This document shows, piece by piece, positions 14,291-21,686 of a DNA stretch of 21,686 nt; within the stretch, counting starts at the first letter, position 1; each line of letters begins with the position of its first letter. Under the pieces are notes generated by a model that was given only the letters and a program-made list of their open reading frames with translations, did not search any database and had not been told where the DNA came from. A program made the position numbers and the translations under genes. This stretch comes from an uncultured Treponema sp. (lineage in GTDB: Bacteria > Spirochaetota > Spirochaetia > Treponematales > Treponemataceae): the NCBI GenBank assembly GCA_945833725.1, contig CAMAFU010000004.1, positions 1-21,686 on the forward strand, given 5' to 3'.

Positions 14291-15035
14291 AACGGAAAAG
14301 CGGCGACCATCCTCCATCCATTTTAAGCAGCACGCCATTTAAATTTTCATTGGAAAGCAAAAAAATTCCGGCTCGGGCAATTTCTTCCGGCAATATAAGT
14401 TTTTTTTGCGGAGATTTTTCCTTCAGAATGTTTTTTTCGTTTTCGCCAATATATTCCGTATCAACAAACCCCGGCAAAATTGCATTTAATGTAACTCCAT
14501 TACAGGCGCACTTTGCTGCCCCCGACTGAACAATAACTCCAAGGGCAGTTTTTGCACCGCTGTATGCTGCATTTGTTTTAAACTCACTTCTAAAAGAAGT
14601 TCCTGTTCCCCCAAAAACAAGAATTCTGCCCCAATTACGGCTTTCCATATTCTTTAATGCCAGAGAAATAAAAAAACCAGGCAGAGCATAATTCATAACT
14701 GCCATAGATTTCCATTCAGATAAATCAGTTTCTTCCAGCGGTTTTTGAAGAAAAGGCCCGAAGCAAAAACAAAGAATGTCTGTTTTTTTAACTTCCTCAA
14801 CAAGTTCCGCCATTTTTTCTTCCGTTAAGTTTTCTTCAGAAAAATCAAAACACAATTTTTTTACAGTAGCATCAGTTTCTTTTTTTATAATTTCTTCTGC
14901 CTGATTCAGTTTTTTTAACGATTTTCCGTGAACAGTAACAAAAGCCCCCTGCTCCGCAAGACTATGAGCCAGAGCAAAACCTATTCCGCCGCTTCCCCCA
15001 ATTACAAGGGCTTTTTTTCCAGAAAAAATTTTCAT
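14289..15035 (-). CDS. Short-chain dehydrogenase/reductase, FabG-like
   Basis: NAD(P)-dependent oxidoreductase of 248 residues. The nucleotide-binding glycine motif GGSGGIG is at 13-19, the catalytic Tyr158 and Lys162 are in YSGAK, and PGFVDT follows the substrate loop. The usual NNAG structural motif is replaced by CFGPF near residues 91-95, and the expected catalytic serine region reads GGTGTSF (142-148). These changes suggest a branch other than true FabG, so the substrate is unknown. The ATG at 15035 begins MKIFSGKKALVIGG; longer frames reach into the divergent trmJ gene and are rejected. No ribosome binding site is present, and TATAAT ends 6 nt upstream. The start codons of this gene and trmJ are only 45 bp apart. 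Confidence 0.88.
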   Translation of the reverse strand: MKIFSGKKALVIGGSGGIGFALAHSLAEQGAFVTVHGKSLKKLNQAEEIIKKETDATVKKLCFDFSEENLTEEKMAELVEEVKKTDILCFCFGPFLQKPLEETDLSEWKSMAVMNYALPGFFISLALKNMESRNWGRILVFGGTGTSFRSEFKTNAAYSGAKTALGVIVQSGAAKCACNGVTLNAILPGFVDTEYIGENEKNILKEKSPQKKLILPEEIARAGIFLLSNENLNGVLLKMDGGWSPLFR

Positions 15036-15041
15036 AAGGCG

Positions 15042-15047
15042 ATTATA
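15042..15047 (-). promoter_or_regulatory. SDR gene -10 box
   Basis: Perfect TATAAT on the minus strand, ending 6 nt before the ATG at 15035. A -35 is not obvious at normal spacing; a TTGACT lies too close (8 bp). The transcript would be leaderless. Confidence 0.5.
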
Positions 15048-15068
15048 GCGTAAACAGTCAAAAAGAAG

Positions 15069-15074
15069 TAGACT
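15069..15074 (+). promoter_or_regulatory. Possible trmJ -10 box
   Basis: TAGACT matches four of six -10 consensus bases and ends 6 nt before the ATG at 15081, the same spacing as at prfA, ctpA, the SDR gene and the FlhG-like gene. No -35 and no ribosome binding site are evident. Weak alone, stronger as part of the pattern. Confidence 0.3.
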
Positions 15075-15080
15075 GTAACC

Positions 15081-15824
15081 ATGAACCTTGAAAATATTGC
15101 CGTTATTCTTGTAAACCCGGAGGAAAGCCGTAATGTAGGAGCCGTATGCCGGGCCATGGCAAACTGCGGACTTTCCGACTTGCGGATTGTAGGAAAAAAA
15201 GAATCCTTCGATGATGAACATGTAAGACGCCTTGCCATTCATGCCTGTAGCATCTGGGAAAATGCCGTTTTTTACGATTCCATAACATCCGCTTCATCAG
15301 ACTGTGCCCTGTCGGCAGGAACTACAAGACGGAGGGGAAAAAAGCGCAAGGGTAAGCTTCTTTTGCCAGAAGAATTTTCTGACCTTGCAGGAAAAATAAC
15401 AGGAACAGCCGGTTCTCCCGGAGCAAAAGTTGCAGCCGTATTCGGCAACGAAAGAACAGGTCTTTTAGACGAAGAACTTCAGGAATGTACCATGGGCGTT
15501 ACAATTCCTTCTTCCGACGGGTTTCCTTCCCTAAATCTTTCCCATGCAGTTCAGATAATCTCCTATCACCTTTTCCGCCAGCAGCAGACCGTTTCTCCGG
15601 GATATTCTCCTGTAAACCTGGAACGATTGGAAACAACCATAAAAACAATTTCTTCAAGCCTGCAAAAAACAGGATTTTTCAAAATTGCCGGAAAAAATGA
15701 CATGGAAATTTTCTGGAGGAGTATTCTTTCAAGAAGTGCCCTAAGCGAAGGAGAAGCCACCCGAATCGAAAAAATATTTTCAAAAATTGCAGGTCTTTTT
15801 GAAAAGCACACCAACCCCATTTAA
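15081..15824 (+). CDS. trmJ: TrmJ-type tRNA 2'-O-methyltransferase (SpoU family)
   Basis: SPOUT-fold RNA methyltransferase of 247 residues, like E. coli TrmJ, which methylates the ribose of nucleotide 32 in some tRNAs. The three family motifs are present: VNPEESRNVGAVCRAMANCGL (motif 1, 11-31, with Arg23), FGNERTGL (motif 2, 121-128) and a motif 3 spanning 142-157 that includes SLNLSHAV. A C-terminal helical extension of about 75 residues is typical of TrmJ. The divergent SDR gene starts 45 bp away, and no ribosome binding site is visible. The stop lies 12 bp from the convergent sigma-54 regulator's stop. Other SpoU paralogues cannot be ruled out, so the target nucleotide is inferred. Confidence 0.87.
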   Translation: MNLENIAVILVNPEESRNVGAVCRAMANCGLSDLRIVGKKESFDDEHVRRLAIHACSIWENAVFYDSITSASSDCALSAGTTRRRGKKRKGKLLLPEEFSDLAGKITGTAGSPGAKVAAVFGNERTGLLDEELQECTMGVTIPSSDGFPSLNLSHAVQIISYHLFRQQQTVSPGYSPVNLERLETTIKTISSSLQKTGFFKIAGKNDMEIFWRSILSRSALSEGEATRIEKIFSKIAGLFEKHTNPI

Positions 15825-15836
15825 TTTATGCCCGCC

Positions 15837-16961
15837 TCATGAAAAATTAATCATGGAAGGGGTAATTATTCCAGAATGATTGCCTATTGTTGCCCTGTTC
15901 AATACATTTTCCAGTTCCCTTATATTTCCAGGCCAGTTGTGTGTCATAAGTTTTTTTAATGCTCCAGACGAAAGGGCAATTTTACGGTGGCCTGAATTTT
16001 TTTCAAGAATCTGATTGCACAATCCTTCCAAATCTTCAATTCTGTCCCGCAGCGAAGGCATATAAATTTTACATACATTAATTCTGTAATAAAGGTCTTC
16101 CCGGAATTTTCCTTCCTGAATTTTTTTCTTTAAATTCTGGTTTGTTGCATAAATCATTCTTACATCAACTTTTACGCTTTTTTCTTCTCCCACTTTTCGT
16201 ATGGTTTTTTCCTGTAAAACCTGCAGAAGTTTAGGCTGAAGTTCAATATCCAGTTCACCTATTTCATCAAGAAAAAGAGTTCCCTTGTCGGCAGCTTCAA
16301 AAAGACCTTTTCTCCTGTACTCCGCCCCTGTAAAAGCACCTTTTGCATGACCAAACAGTTCACTTTCAATCAAACCTCTGGCAATCGATGCAATATTTTC
16401 TTTTTGAAAAGGATAATCTTTCCTTTTGCTCAGTTTGTGAATCAAACCGGCGGCAAGGGTTTTTCCAGTTCCATTTTCTCCTTCAATTAAAACAGGAAAA
16501 TCGCAGAACGCTGCCGTAAGAATCTGCTTTCTTAACAGAGAAACATGTCTGGATGAACTTTGAGAATTAAAAAAAGAATTTGATTTTAAAACTTCTTCTT
16601 CCTGTTCAGAAAAAAAATTAAAAAAATGAGGATTTTCTTTTGTAAAATGAAAAAGTCCCAGTGGAAAGGCAATAAGATTTTTTCCTTTGTATTTTCTTTT
16701 TACATAATGATTCATCTGATGAACGCAATAAAAAAAAGAATGATTTTTTTCCGAGAATTTTTCTTCAAGAAAACCGTCGCCATCCCCGCCGCTTTCACCA
16801 GAAATTTCTACAAAAGCCGTGCAGAAATTTTCTTTTGACAGATGGTGCAAAAATAACTTTCTGTCTTTAAAAAACAAAACATCAAGCCCCTGAGGGAACG
16901 ATTCCAAACAAAGACGGGCAAATTCAACAGAGGAATAGAAAACAATAACTTTTTTGTACAA
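15837..16961 (-). CDS. Sigma-54-dependent activator ATPase without DNA-binding domain
   Basis: AAA+ bacterial enhancer-binding protein of 374 residues. The central domain has Walker A GENGTGKT (161-168), the sigma-54-contact loop GAFTGA (208-213), Walker B TLFLDE (228-233) and the second-region motif HNWPGNIRELENV. The protein ends at INFS, about 20 residues after this motif, so the usual C-terminal Fis-type helix-turn-helix is absent; the activator may work from solution, as Helicobacter FlgR does. The N-terminal 120 residues might be a degenerate receiver: no clear phospho-Asp, and the Lys-Pro region reads LIAFPLG. The start is a TTG at 16961 with GAGAG upstream, 9 bp after the wecG/tagA-like stop, so it ends the ctpA-rsmE-wecG operon. 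Flagellar control is plausible but not shown. Confidence 0.87.
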   Translation of the reverse strand: MYKKVIVFYSSVEFARLCLESFPQGLDVLFFKDRKLFLHHLSKENFCTAFVEISGESGGDGDGFLEEKFSEKNHSFFYCVHQMNHYVKRKYKGKNLIAFPLGLFHFTKENPHFFNFFSEQEEEVLKSNSFFNSQSSSRHVSLLRKQILTAAFCDFPVLIEGENGTGKTLAAGLIHKLSKRKDYPFQKENIASIARGLIESELFGHAKGAFTGAEYRRKGLFEAADKGTLFLDEIGELDIELQPKLLQVLQEKTIRKVGEEKSVKVDVRMIYATNQNLKKKIQEGKFREDLYYRINVCKIYMPSLRDRIEDLEGLCNQILEKNSGHRKIALSSGALKKLMTHNWPGNIRELENVLNRATIGNHSGIITPSMINFS

Positions 16962-16970
16962 AAGAACTCT

Positions 16971-17735
16971 CTAGGATTTTTTCTTAAAAAGCCTGTACCA
17001 AACCAATAAGATTATATAGCGGATATACGGAAAAACAAGAAAAATTTTCAGCGGATTGTGGGCAATTTCCCAAAAAATTTCATGACCTTTTTCAAAAGTT
17101 TTTTCCCCCACCCTTCTTATTCTTTCAGAAAAAATTCCTATAGATTCTTTGTAGTACAGAAAAATACTGGAAGAAAAACTGTTACGGCGATTATATGGCC
17201 AGAGATTTTTTTCTTTTATGCCGTCGCCAAGAATAACTAAAGACGGAGATGCCTTAAACATTCCTTGCACAATGTCGTTTTCTTTCTGTTTAGGATAATA
17301 TCCCACATACCGACCTACAATCTGAAGTTCAGGATAAGTTTCGCGGATATTGCTTTCGGCTTTCATAAGGGATTTTTTCATGCCCCCAAGCAGATAAAGG
17401 GATTTTCCGTGATTTTCCATAATGGAAAGAATGTTTATTACAATGTCGAAAGGATTATACCGCACAGGAATATTCTTTTTTAAAAACTTTGCCCCGGAAA
17501 TAATGCTTTTTGAAACAGGCAGAATTAAATCAGCTGAATTTATACATTGGGCAAAATCAGTTTTCTTTTTTCTAGCTTTAAGAAGATCCCATATAGAAAG
17601 GAAAACAATTTGTTTTGTTCCAGGGCTAGCAAGAATTTCCAGAACGGCATTTTCCAGTTCTTCCGGTTTGCATACATCAACATTTACGCCAAGAATTTGA
17701 ATTCGTTCAATACTGTTTATTCCTTGAGTGTCCAT
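16971..17735 (-). CDS. WecG/TagA/CpsF-family glycosyltransferase-like protein
   Basis: 254-residue protein of the GT26 family, whose members add N-acetylmannosamine or related sugars to undecaprenyl-linked GlcNAc in teichoic acid, enterobacterial common antigen or capsule synthesis. Family features seen: ILGVNVD near the start, NSADLILP (66-73), YLLGG (114-118) and YPELQIVGRYVGYY (134-147). The normal LPDG and PKQE motifs are changed (ILPVSKSI and DGIKEKN), so activity and substrate are uncertain. The C terminus (232-250) is a hydrophobic segment flanked by basic residues, suggesting membrane attachment. GGAG precedes the ATG at 17735, which lies inside the end of rsmE (19-bp overlap). A longer frame to 17798 is rejected. 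Confidence 0.75.
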   Translation of the reverse strand: MDTQGINSIERIQILGVNVDVCKPEELENAVLEILASPGTKQIVFLSIWDLLKARKKKTDFAQCINSADLILPVSKSIISGAKFLKKNIPVRYNPFDIVINILSIMENHGKSLYLLGGMKKSLMKAESNIRETYPELQIVGRYVGYYPKQKENDIVQGMFKASPSLVILGDGIKEKNLWPYNRRNSFSSSIFLYYKESIGIFSERIRRVGEKTFEKGHEIFWEIAHNPLKIFLVFPYIRYIILLVWYRLFKKKS

Positions 17736-18514
17736 AAATTTTTCTCCGCAATAGATGATTGTAACGCAGCAATTCCGTAAAGTGCCGCAGTTTCGCACCG
17801 CAAAATATTTGTATCAAAGTGAACGGGTACAATTTTTTCAGCAGCAAATTCCTGAATTTCCGCAGGACTTATTCCACCTTCACCGCCACAAAATATAACA
17901 CATTTGTTTATTTCTTTAAATTCACCCACAGATTTATGCAGGGATTCTGTCATGCAGCTTCTTTCATAAAAAACACAGCCAAAAACATCATTTCTGCCTG
18001 AGGAAATTTCCTTCCATAAGTTCAGAGCCTGTTTAAAAGAAACAGTTTCGCAAATTTCTGTTTGAACAGGACTTCCGCTTTGCTGTCTGGCTTCTTTTAT
18101 AATCCTTAAAGTCCTGTCGTTTTTAAAATTCTTTTTTGCGCAGCCTTTTTCAGAAAATTCACCCTCCACAGGAATAATTTTTGCAACACCACATTCCGTT
18201 GCCTGCCGGACAATAAGTTCCATTTTTGCACTTTTTGCCACAAACTGAAAAAGATAAAACTCTGTCTGCCCGCTGTATTCACTCTGATTTTCAGAAAAAT
18301 TCCCGTTTCCTCCGCAAACCTGAAAACAAACAATACGGCTTCCTTCATCAATTTTTGCCACAGTTGAATTTACCAGACTTCCATCTGGCAGCCGGAGGGC
18401 AGTCATATCACCTGTTCTCAGCCTTAAAACCTGACAAAGGTAGCGAAAATCTTTTCCAGAAACTTTTAAAATACCGTCTTTATCTGGAAATTCTGCCGAA
18501 ACAAACTGCCGCAT
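17717..18514 (-). CDS. rsmE: 16S rRNA m3U1498 methyltransferase
   Basis: Methylates N3 of U1498 in 16S rRNA using SAM. The 265-residue protein has an N-terminal PUA-like domain (about 1-70) and a SPOUT knot domain with KSAKMELIVRQATECGV (94-110), EARQQSGSPV (141-150), CGGEGGIS (209-216) and LRCETAAL (238-245). In most RsmE the third motif is GPEGG; here Pro is Gly. The stop codon of ctpA directly abuts the ATG (TAAATG), with AAGGTGA as ribosome binding site, so translation is coupled. The 3' end overlaps the wecG/tagA-like start by 19 bp. Confidence 0.92.
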   Translation of the reverse strand: MRQFVSAEFPDKDGILKVSGKDFRYLCQVLRLRTGDMTALRLPDGSLVNSTVAKIDEGSRIVCFQVCGGNGNFSENQSEYSGQTEFYLFQFVAKSAKMELIVRQATECGVAKIIPVEGEFSEKGCAKKNFKNDRTLRIIKEARQQSGSPVQTEICETVSFKQALNLWKEISSGRNDVFGCVFYERSCMTESLHKSVGEFKEINKCVIFCGGEGGISPAEIQEFAAEKIVPVHFDTNILRCETAALYGIAALQSSIAEKNLWTLKE

Positions 18515-20005
18515 TTACTCACCTTTTAAGGCAACTTTTTCCTGCATGGAATCTTCCTGCAGTTCCTTTAATGTCCTGGTATTTTTTACAAGTTCATTAA
18601 AATTTTCGTTTTTAATAATGTTAAGTGCCTCTGCCAGCTGAATATCGTAATCAAGGTCATAAATAGGAGAAGTTTTTTTTCTGTTTGCTTCGTTCCTTAC
18701 AAGTTTACGCAGAAGTTTTTCATCAATTTCCGGGTACTTTTGCTTTAAGGTTTCAGCATATTCTGCAATTTGTGTTTCCTGCATTTCTCCGTGGGCTTCT
18801 ACATATTTTTCAATTTCGTCTTCTTTAATTAAATTTGCGTACTGCTTTTCACCTTCTTCACTTAAAGACGGAAAAAGAATTTCCCTGTCTGGAGGAATGC
18901 CTATTTTATCGATATTTGTATCGCTGGGTGTGTAATAACGGGCCATAGTAAGTTTTATTCCCTCTGTACCAGAAAGAGGAATAACCTGCTGAACAGAACC
19001 TTTTCCGTATGTCCGCTGACCTACAAGATAAGCAAGATGATTGTCTTTAAGAGCCCCGGCAAGAATTTCTGACGCCGAAGCAGAACCTTTGTTTATAAGA
19101 ACAATAACAGGCATTTTACCTTTAAAAGTTGTTTTTTGAGGATGAGCTGAATAAACGGAATTTTCAAAGGCAAGACGGCTTTTTGTTGAAACAATCGGTC
19201 CTTTGTCTATAAATTTATCTGCAACCTCAACAACAGAAGTAATAAGTCCGCCGGGATTATTTCTTAAATCAATTATAAGGGAAGAAATTTTTTCTTTTTG
19301 AAAGAAATCCAAAGCCTGCTGAACCCTTTCTCCAGTTTGCGGCGTAAATTCTATTATTCTTAAAAAGCCGGTTTTTTGCGAACCGGAAATAATGGTATCG
19401 TATTTTACAGTCGGAACTTCAATAATTGCCCTTGTTAAAGTTACAGGAAATTCCAGATTTTTCCCCCGCCGTATAACTAAATCTACAGTTTCTCCCACAG
19501 GACCGCGAAGAATATCCAGCACCTCGTCCATAGTAATTGTTGAAGTATCTGTACCATTGGCAGAAATTATAAGGTCTCCAGCTTGTATTCCAGCCCTGAA
19601 CCCCGGAGTATCTTCTACAGGAGAAGCAACTTCCACATAGGCAGGTTTTTCCGGAGTAGACTCAAAGGGCTTAGAAATAGAAAGTCCTACACCGCCAAAC
19701 TCCCCTTTTGTAGTGTCGCTTAAACTTCGAAAAGTTGAAGTATCAAGATAAAGTGAATAAGGATCGTTCAAAGACTCTAGCATTCCCTTTAAGGCACCTT
19801 TATATAGAATTTCAGGATCAACTTCATCAACATAATTACGCTGAACAAAATCAAAAACCCCCGTCATCAAGTCCATATACCTGTTGACGCTGTTATTTGC
19901 CTTTGAAGCAGATTCAGACGGAGATTGGGCAAAACACCGGGAAGACACTATTGCAGCAAAAAAAAGTGCAACAGTTATATTAAATATGCGGGAAATTTTT
20001 TTCAT
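18515..20005 (-). CDS. ctpA: Carboxy-terminal processing protease (S41 family)
   Basis: Periplasmic serine protease of 496 residues that trims envelope proteins. A signal peptide covers about 1-26 with a signal peptidase I-like CFAQ site. A PDZ domain is at about 100-190 (the binding-loop segment GGVGLSI begins it). The catalytic core has Ser310 in NKGSASASEI and Lys335 in RTYGKGSVQQ, the Ser/Lys dyad of this family. About 110 residues after the core are helical and extend beyond E. coli-type short forms. No ribosome binding site precedes the ATG at 20005, but a good promoter ends 6 nt upstream. It heads the ctpA-rsmE-wecG/tagA-like-sigma-54 ATPase operon, all tightly packed. Confidence 0.94.
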   Translation of the reverse strand: MKKISRIFNITVALFFAAIVSSRCFAQSPSESASKANNSVNRYMDLMTGVFDFVQRNYVDEVDPEILYKGALKGMLESLNDPYSLYLDTSTFRSLSDTTKGEFGGVGLSISKPFESTPEKPAYVEVASPVEDTPGFRAGIQAGDLIISANGTDTSTITMDEVLDILRGPVGETVDLVIRRGKNLEFPVTLTRAIIEVPTVKYDTIISGSQKTGFLRIIEFTPQTGERVQQALDFFQKEKISSLIIDLRNNPGGLITSVVEVADKFIDKGPIVSTKSRLAFENSVYSAHPQKTTFKGKMPVIVLINKGSASASEILAGALKDNHLAYLVGQRTYGKGSVQQVIPLSGTEGIKLTMARYYTPSDTNIDKIGIPPDREILFPSLSEEGEKQYANLIKEDEIEKYVEAHGEMQETQIAEYAETLKQKYPEIDEKLLRKLVRNEANRKKTSPIYDLDYDIQLAEALNIIKNENFNELVKNTRTLKELQEDSMQEKVALKGE

Positions 20006-20011
20006 GGGGAT

Positions 20012-20040
20012 ATTTTAAGTTTCTAAGTCTTTTTTTGCAA
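20012..20040 (-). promoter_or_regulatory. ctpA operon promoter
   Basis: On the minus strand TTGCAA (20040-20035), a 17-bp spacer, TAAAAT (20017-20012), then ATCCCC and the ATG at 20005. Best-formed apparently leaderless promoter in the window. Its -35 overlaps the place where the divergent gene's -35 would be. Confidence 0.6.
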
Positions 20041-20049
20041 TATAGATTA

Positions 20050-20058
20050 TGATATAAT
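20050..20058 (+). promoter_or_regulatory. Extended -10 promoter of the FlhG-like gene
   Basis: TGATATAAT is a perfect extended -10, ending 6 nt before the ATG at 20065 (GAACCT between). At 17-bp spacing the -35 would be TTTTTT, which is poor, as is common for extended -10 promoters. No ribosome binding site. Confidence 0.6.
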
Positions 20059-20064
20059 GAACCT

Positions 20065-21201
20065 ATGCAGATAATTCCTATCGCCAGTGGAAAAGGCGGC
20101 GTCGGAAAAAGCCTTCTTTCCGCAAATCTGGCAATAACACTCGGACAGGCCGGAAAAAAAGTTATACTGGCCGACCTCGATTTAGGCGCATCAAACCTTC
20201 ACCTTGTAATAGGGCAAAGTTCCCCAAAAGGCGGAATAGGAACCTACCTTACAGGTCAGTCTTCCTTCGAAGAAATAATCAAGCCTACCGACTACGAAAA
20301 TGTTTCCTTTATTGCCGGCGATTCAGAAATTCCCGGTTTAAGTTCCATAAAAACTGCTCAGAAAAAAGCCCTTATAAAAAAGTTTCAGTCGCTGGACTGC
20401 GATTATCTTATAATCGATTTGGGAGCAGGAACCCACCTTACAATTCTTGACCTTTTTCTTCTTTCTCCCCAAGGAATTGTTGTTACAGCTCCTACAGTTA
20501 CAGCCATTCTTAACGGCTATCTTTTCCTTAAAAACGCCGTGTTCCGCCTTATGGCCACATCATTCAAAAAAAACAGCAAAGCCTCTCAGCTTATCGAAAA
20601 ACTCCGTCAGGAATCAAATTCCCTGCAAAAACTTTATATTCCAAAACTTATAGAAACAATCCGTCAGGTAGACGAAGAAAGTGCCGTAAATTTTGAAAAC
20701 AAAATGAAGCAGTTTCATCCCCGCCTTGTAATGAACATGATCGACGAGCCTAAAGACGCCGACAAAGCCTTAAAAATCCGCCGCTCATGCCAGCAGTACT
20801 TGGGTCTTGATGTAGAATCCCTTGGCATTATGTACCGCGACTCCCTTCAGGATAAAGCCCTTTCATCCCGTCTTCCCGTAGTTGTATACAAGCCTAATTC
20901 CATAATAAGTCAGGGCATTTACCGCATAGCCGAAAAAGTCCTTCAAAGCGAAACGCTCCAATTCAACGGAACTTTTGAAGATACAGACACTTCATACGAA
21001 ATTTCTGCCGAAGAAGCCGGCGACGACTATTCACAGAAACTTTCCTTTGTAGAAGATCTTCTCGGCACAGGCACCTTTACAGTAGGAGAACTGGCAGAAA
21101 CAATCAAAACCCAGCAATACGAAATAAATCAGCTTAAAAGCGAAAACCTTCTCCTAAAGTCAAAGCTGGTAAAAGCAGCAAAGCAGGGTTTTACAATATA
21201 A
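20065..21201 (+). CDS. MinD/FlhG-like P-loop ATPase
   Basis: Deviant Walker-A ATPase of the MinD/ParA superfamily, 378 residues. The signature GKGGVGKS (9-16, Lys10 and Lys15) begins the protein, followed by ILADLDLGASNLHLVIG (34-50) and the Walker B-like IIDLGAGT (116-123). The LDLGASN sequence is typical of FlhG-type proteins, which set flagellar number and place. Residues about 150-215 hold an insert of basic, helical character not seen in MinD (about 270 residues), and the C terminus (340-375) is a predicted coiled coil. No flhF or min genes are adjacent. lgt follows 56 bp downstream. Function in flagellar or polar placement is plausible, but it may be a different spirochaete-specific ParA-like protein. 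Confidence 0.82.
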   Translation: MQIIPIASGKGGVGKSLLSANLAITLGQAGKKVILADLDLGASNLHLVIGQSSPKGGIGTYLTGQSSFEEIIKPTDYENVSFIAGDSEIPGLSSIKTAQKKALIKKFQSLDCDYLIIDLGAGTHLTILDLFLLSPQGIVVTAPTVTAILNGYLFLKNAVFRLMATSFKKNSKASQLIEKLRQESNSLQKLYIPKLIETIRQVDEESAVNFENKMKQFHPRLVMNMIDEPKDADKALKIRRSCQQYLGLDVESLGIMYRDSLQDKALSSRLPVVVYKPNSIISQGIYRIAEKVLQSETLQFNGTFEDTDTSYEISAEEAGDDYSQKLSFVEDLLGTGTFTVGELAETIKTQQYEINQLKSENLLLKSKLVKAAKQGFTI

Positions 21202-21257
21202 AATAAACAATAAAGCGGCATGAATATGTCCAAAACTAATTAAAAAAGGATTGTATA

Positions 21258-21686
21258 ATGAATTTTTTCCCACTTTACATCAATTATCCTTCCTGGATTC
21301 ACCCGGAAGTTTTCCCAGGAGTTCCGTTTTTAAGCCTTATACGCTGGTATGGGCTTATGTACATATTTGCATTTACCACTGCGTATTTTGTTCTTAAAAA
21401 GCTCCTTAACGAAGGCGCCCTTAACAGTACAGATTCCCGCGGACAACTGGTAAAAACTACAGAAGACGACATACTCAGTTTTATTGCCACAGGAATAGTT
21501 TTTCTTCTTATTGGAGCAAGGCTTTTTTCTACCCTTATTTACGACACTTCAGGAATTTACTGGAAAAAACCATGGCTCATTTTCTGGCCTTTTAGCGAAA
21601 CAGGAAAATTTACAGGTCTTGCAGGAATGAGCTACCACGGAGGCTTTGTCGGCGGACTTTTGGGCATGATTTTCTGGTGCAAAAAA
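21258..21686 (+). CDS. lgt: Prolipoprotein diacylglyceryl transferase (partial, 5' part)
   Basis: Open to the window edge; 143 codons are visible. Lgt transfers diacylglycerol to the lipobox cysteine, the first step of lipoprotein maturation completed by Lnt. The sequence begins MNFFPLYINYPSWIHPEVF and includes IRWYGLMYIFAF (28-39), GARLFSTLIYD (86-96) and GLAGMSYHGGFVGG (120-133), where His127 matches the essential His of the HGG motif. The GR-GN-N-E signature would lie past the end of the window. AAAGGA supplies a ribosome binding site before the ATG at 21258. It probably shares a transcript with the FlhG-like gene. Confidence 0.92.
   Translation, partial: MNFFPLYINYPSWIHPEVFPGVPFLSLIRWYGLMYIFAFTTAYFVLKKLLNEGALNSTDSRGQLVKTTEDDILSFIATGIVFLLIGARLFSTLIYDTSGIYWKKPWLIFWPFSETGKFTGLAGMSYHGGFVGGLLGMIFWCKK

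Noticed and set aside
15036..15242. Longer SDR start
   Set aside because: It would read antisense through the trmJ start; the dehydrogenase fold begins at 15035.

Overview
The window looks like chromosomal DNA from a Treponema-like spirochaete. It is AT-rich with long A/T tracts, and the genes are ordinary bacterial housekeeping genes with spirochaete-style features. The genus is inferred from overall style and gene families, not from a marker gene. Almost all genes are intact. I saw no phage, transposase, CRISPR array, rRNA or tRNA.

Layout, left to right. (1) 55-2233, minus: a ferredoxin:thioredoxin reductase-like iron-sulfur protein, thioredoxin (trxA) and apolipoprotein N-acyltransferase (lnt). 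(2) 2497-3153, plus: an RsuA/RluE-type pseudouridine synthase, overlapping tail to tail with prmC. (3) 4064-5143, minus: prfA-prmC, release factor 1 and its methyltransferase. (4) 5351-7505, plus: a PhoB/PhoR-like two-component system preceded by Pho-box-like repeats. (5) 7497-10074, minus: a PurF-like enzyme that has lost its glutaminase nucleophile, then lrgA-lrgB. (6) 10296-13136, minus: two membrane proteins with LptF/LptG-like 3+3 topology, one carrying a large TPR-like insert. (7) 13137-13571: an AT-rich gene-free stretch with two perfect DnaA boxes. (8) 13572-14123, minus: a STAS protein with a C-terminal zinc ribbon and a good terminator. (9) A divergent SDR / TrmJ pair. (10) 15837-20005, minus: ctpA-rsmE-wecG/tagA-like and a sigma-54 activator ATPase without a DNA-binding domain. 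(11) 20065 to the end, plus: a MinD/FlhG-like ATPase and the start of lgt.

Three patterns cross gene boundaries. Five intergenic structured repeats share a conserved two-part core around a variable hairpin. Several operon-head genes have no Shine-Dalgarno sequence and a -10 hexamer ending exactly 6 nt before the ATG, which implies leaderless mRNAs, while operon-internal genes mostly have clear ribosome binding sites. The 435-bp DnaA-box region resembles an origin or a DnaA-controlled promoter.

Functional themes are lipoprotein maturation (lnt, lgt), ribosome and translation maintenance (prfA, prmC, rsmE, the pseudouridine synthase, trmJ), envelope biogenesis (LptF/G-like pair, ctpA, WecG/TagA-like) and signalling (PhoBR-like, STAS, sigma-54 ATPase).
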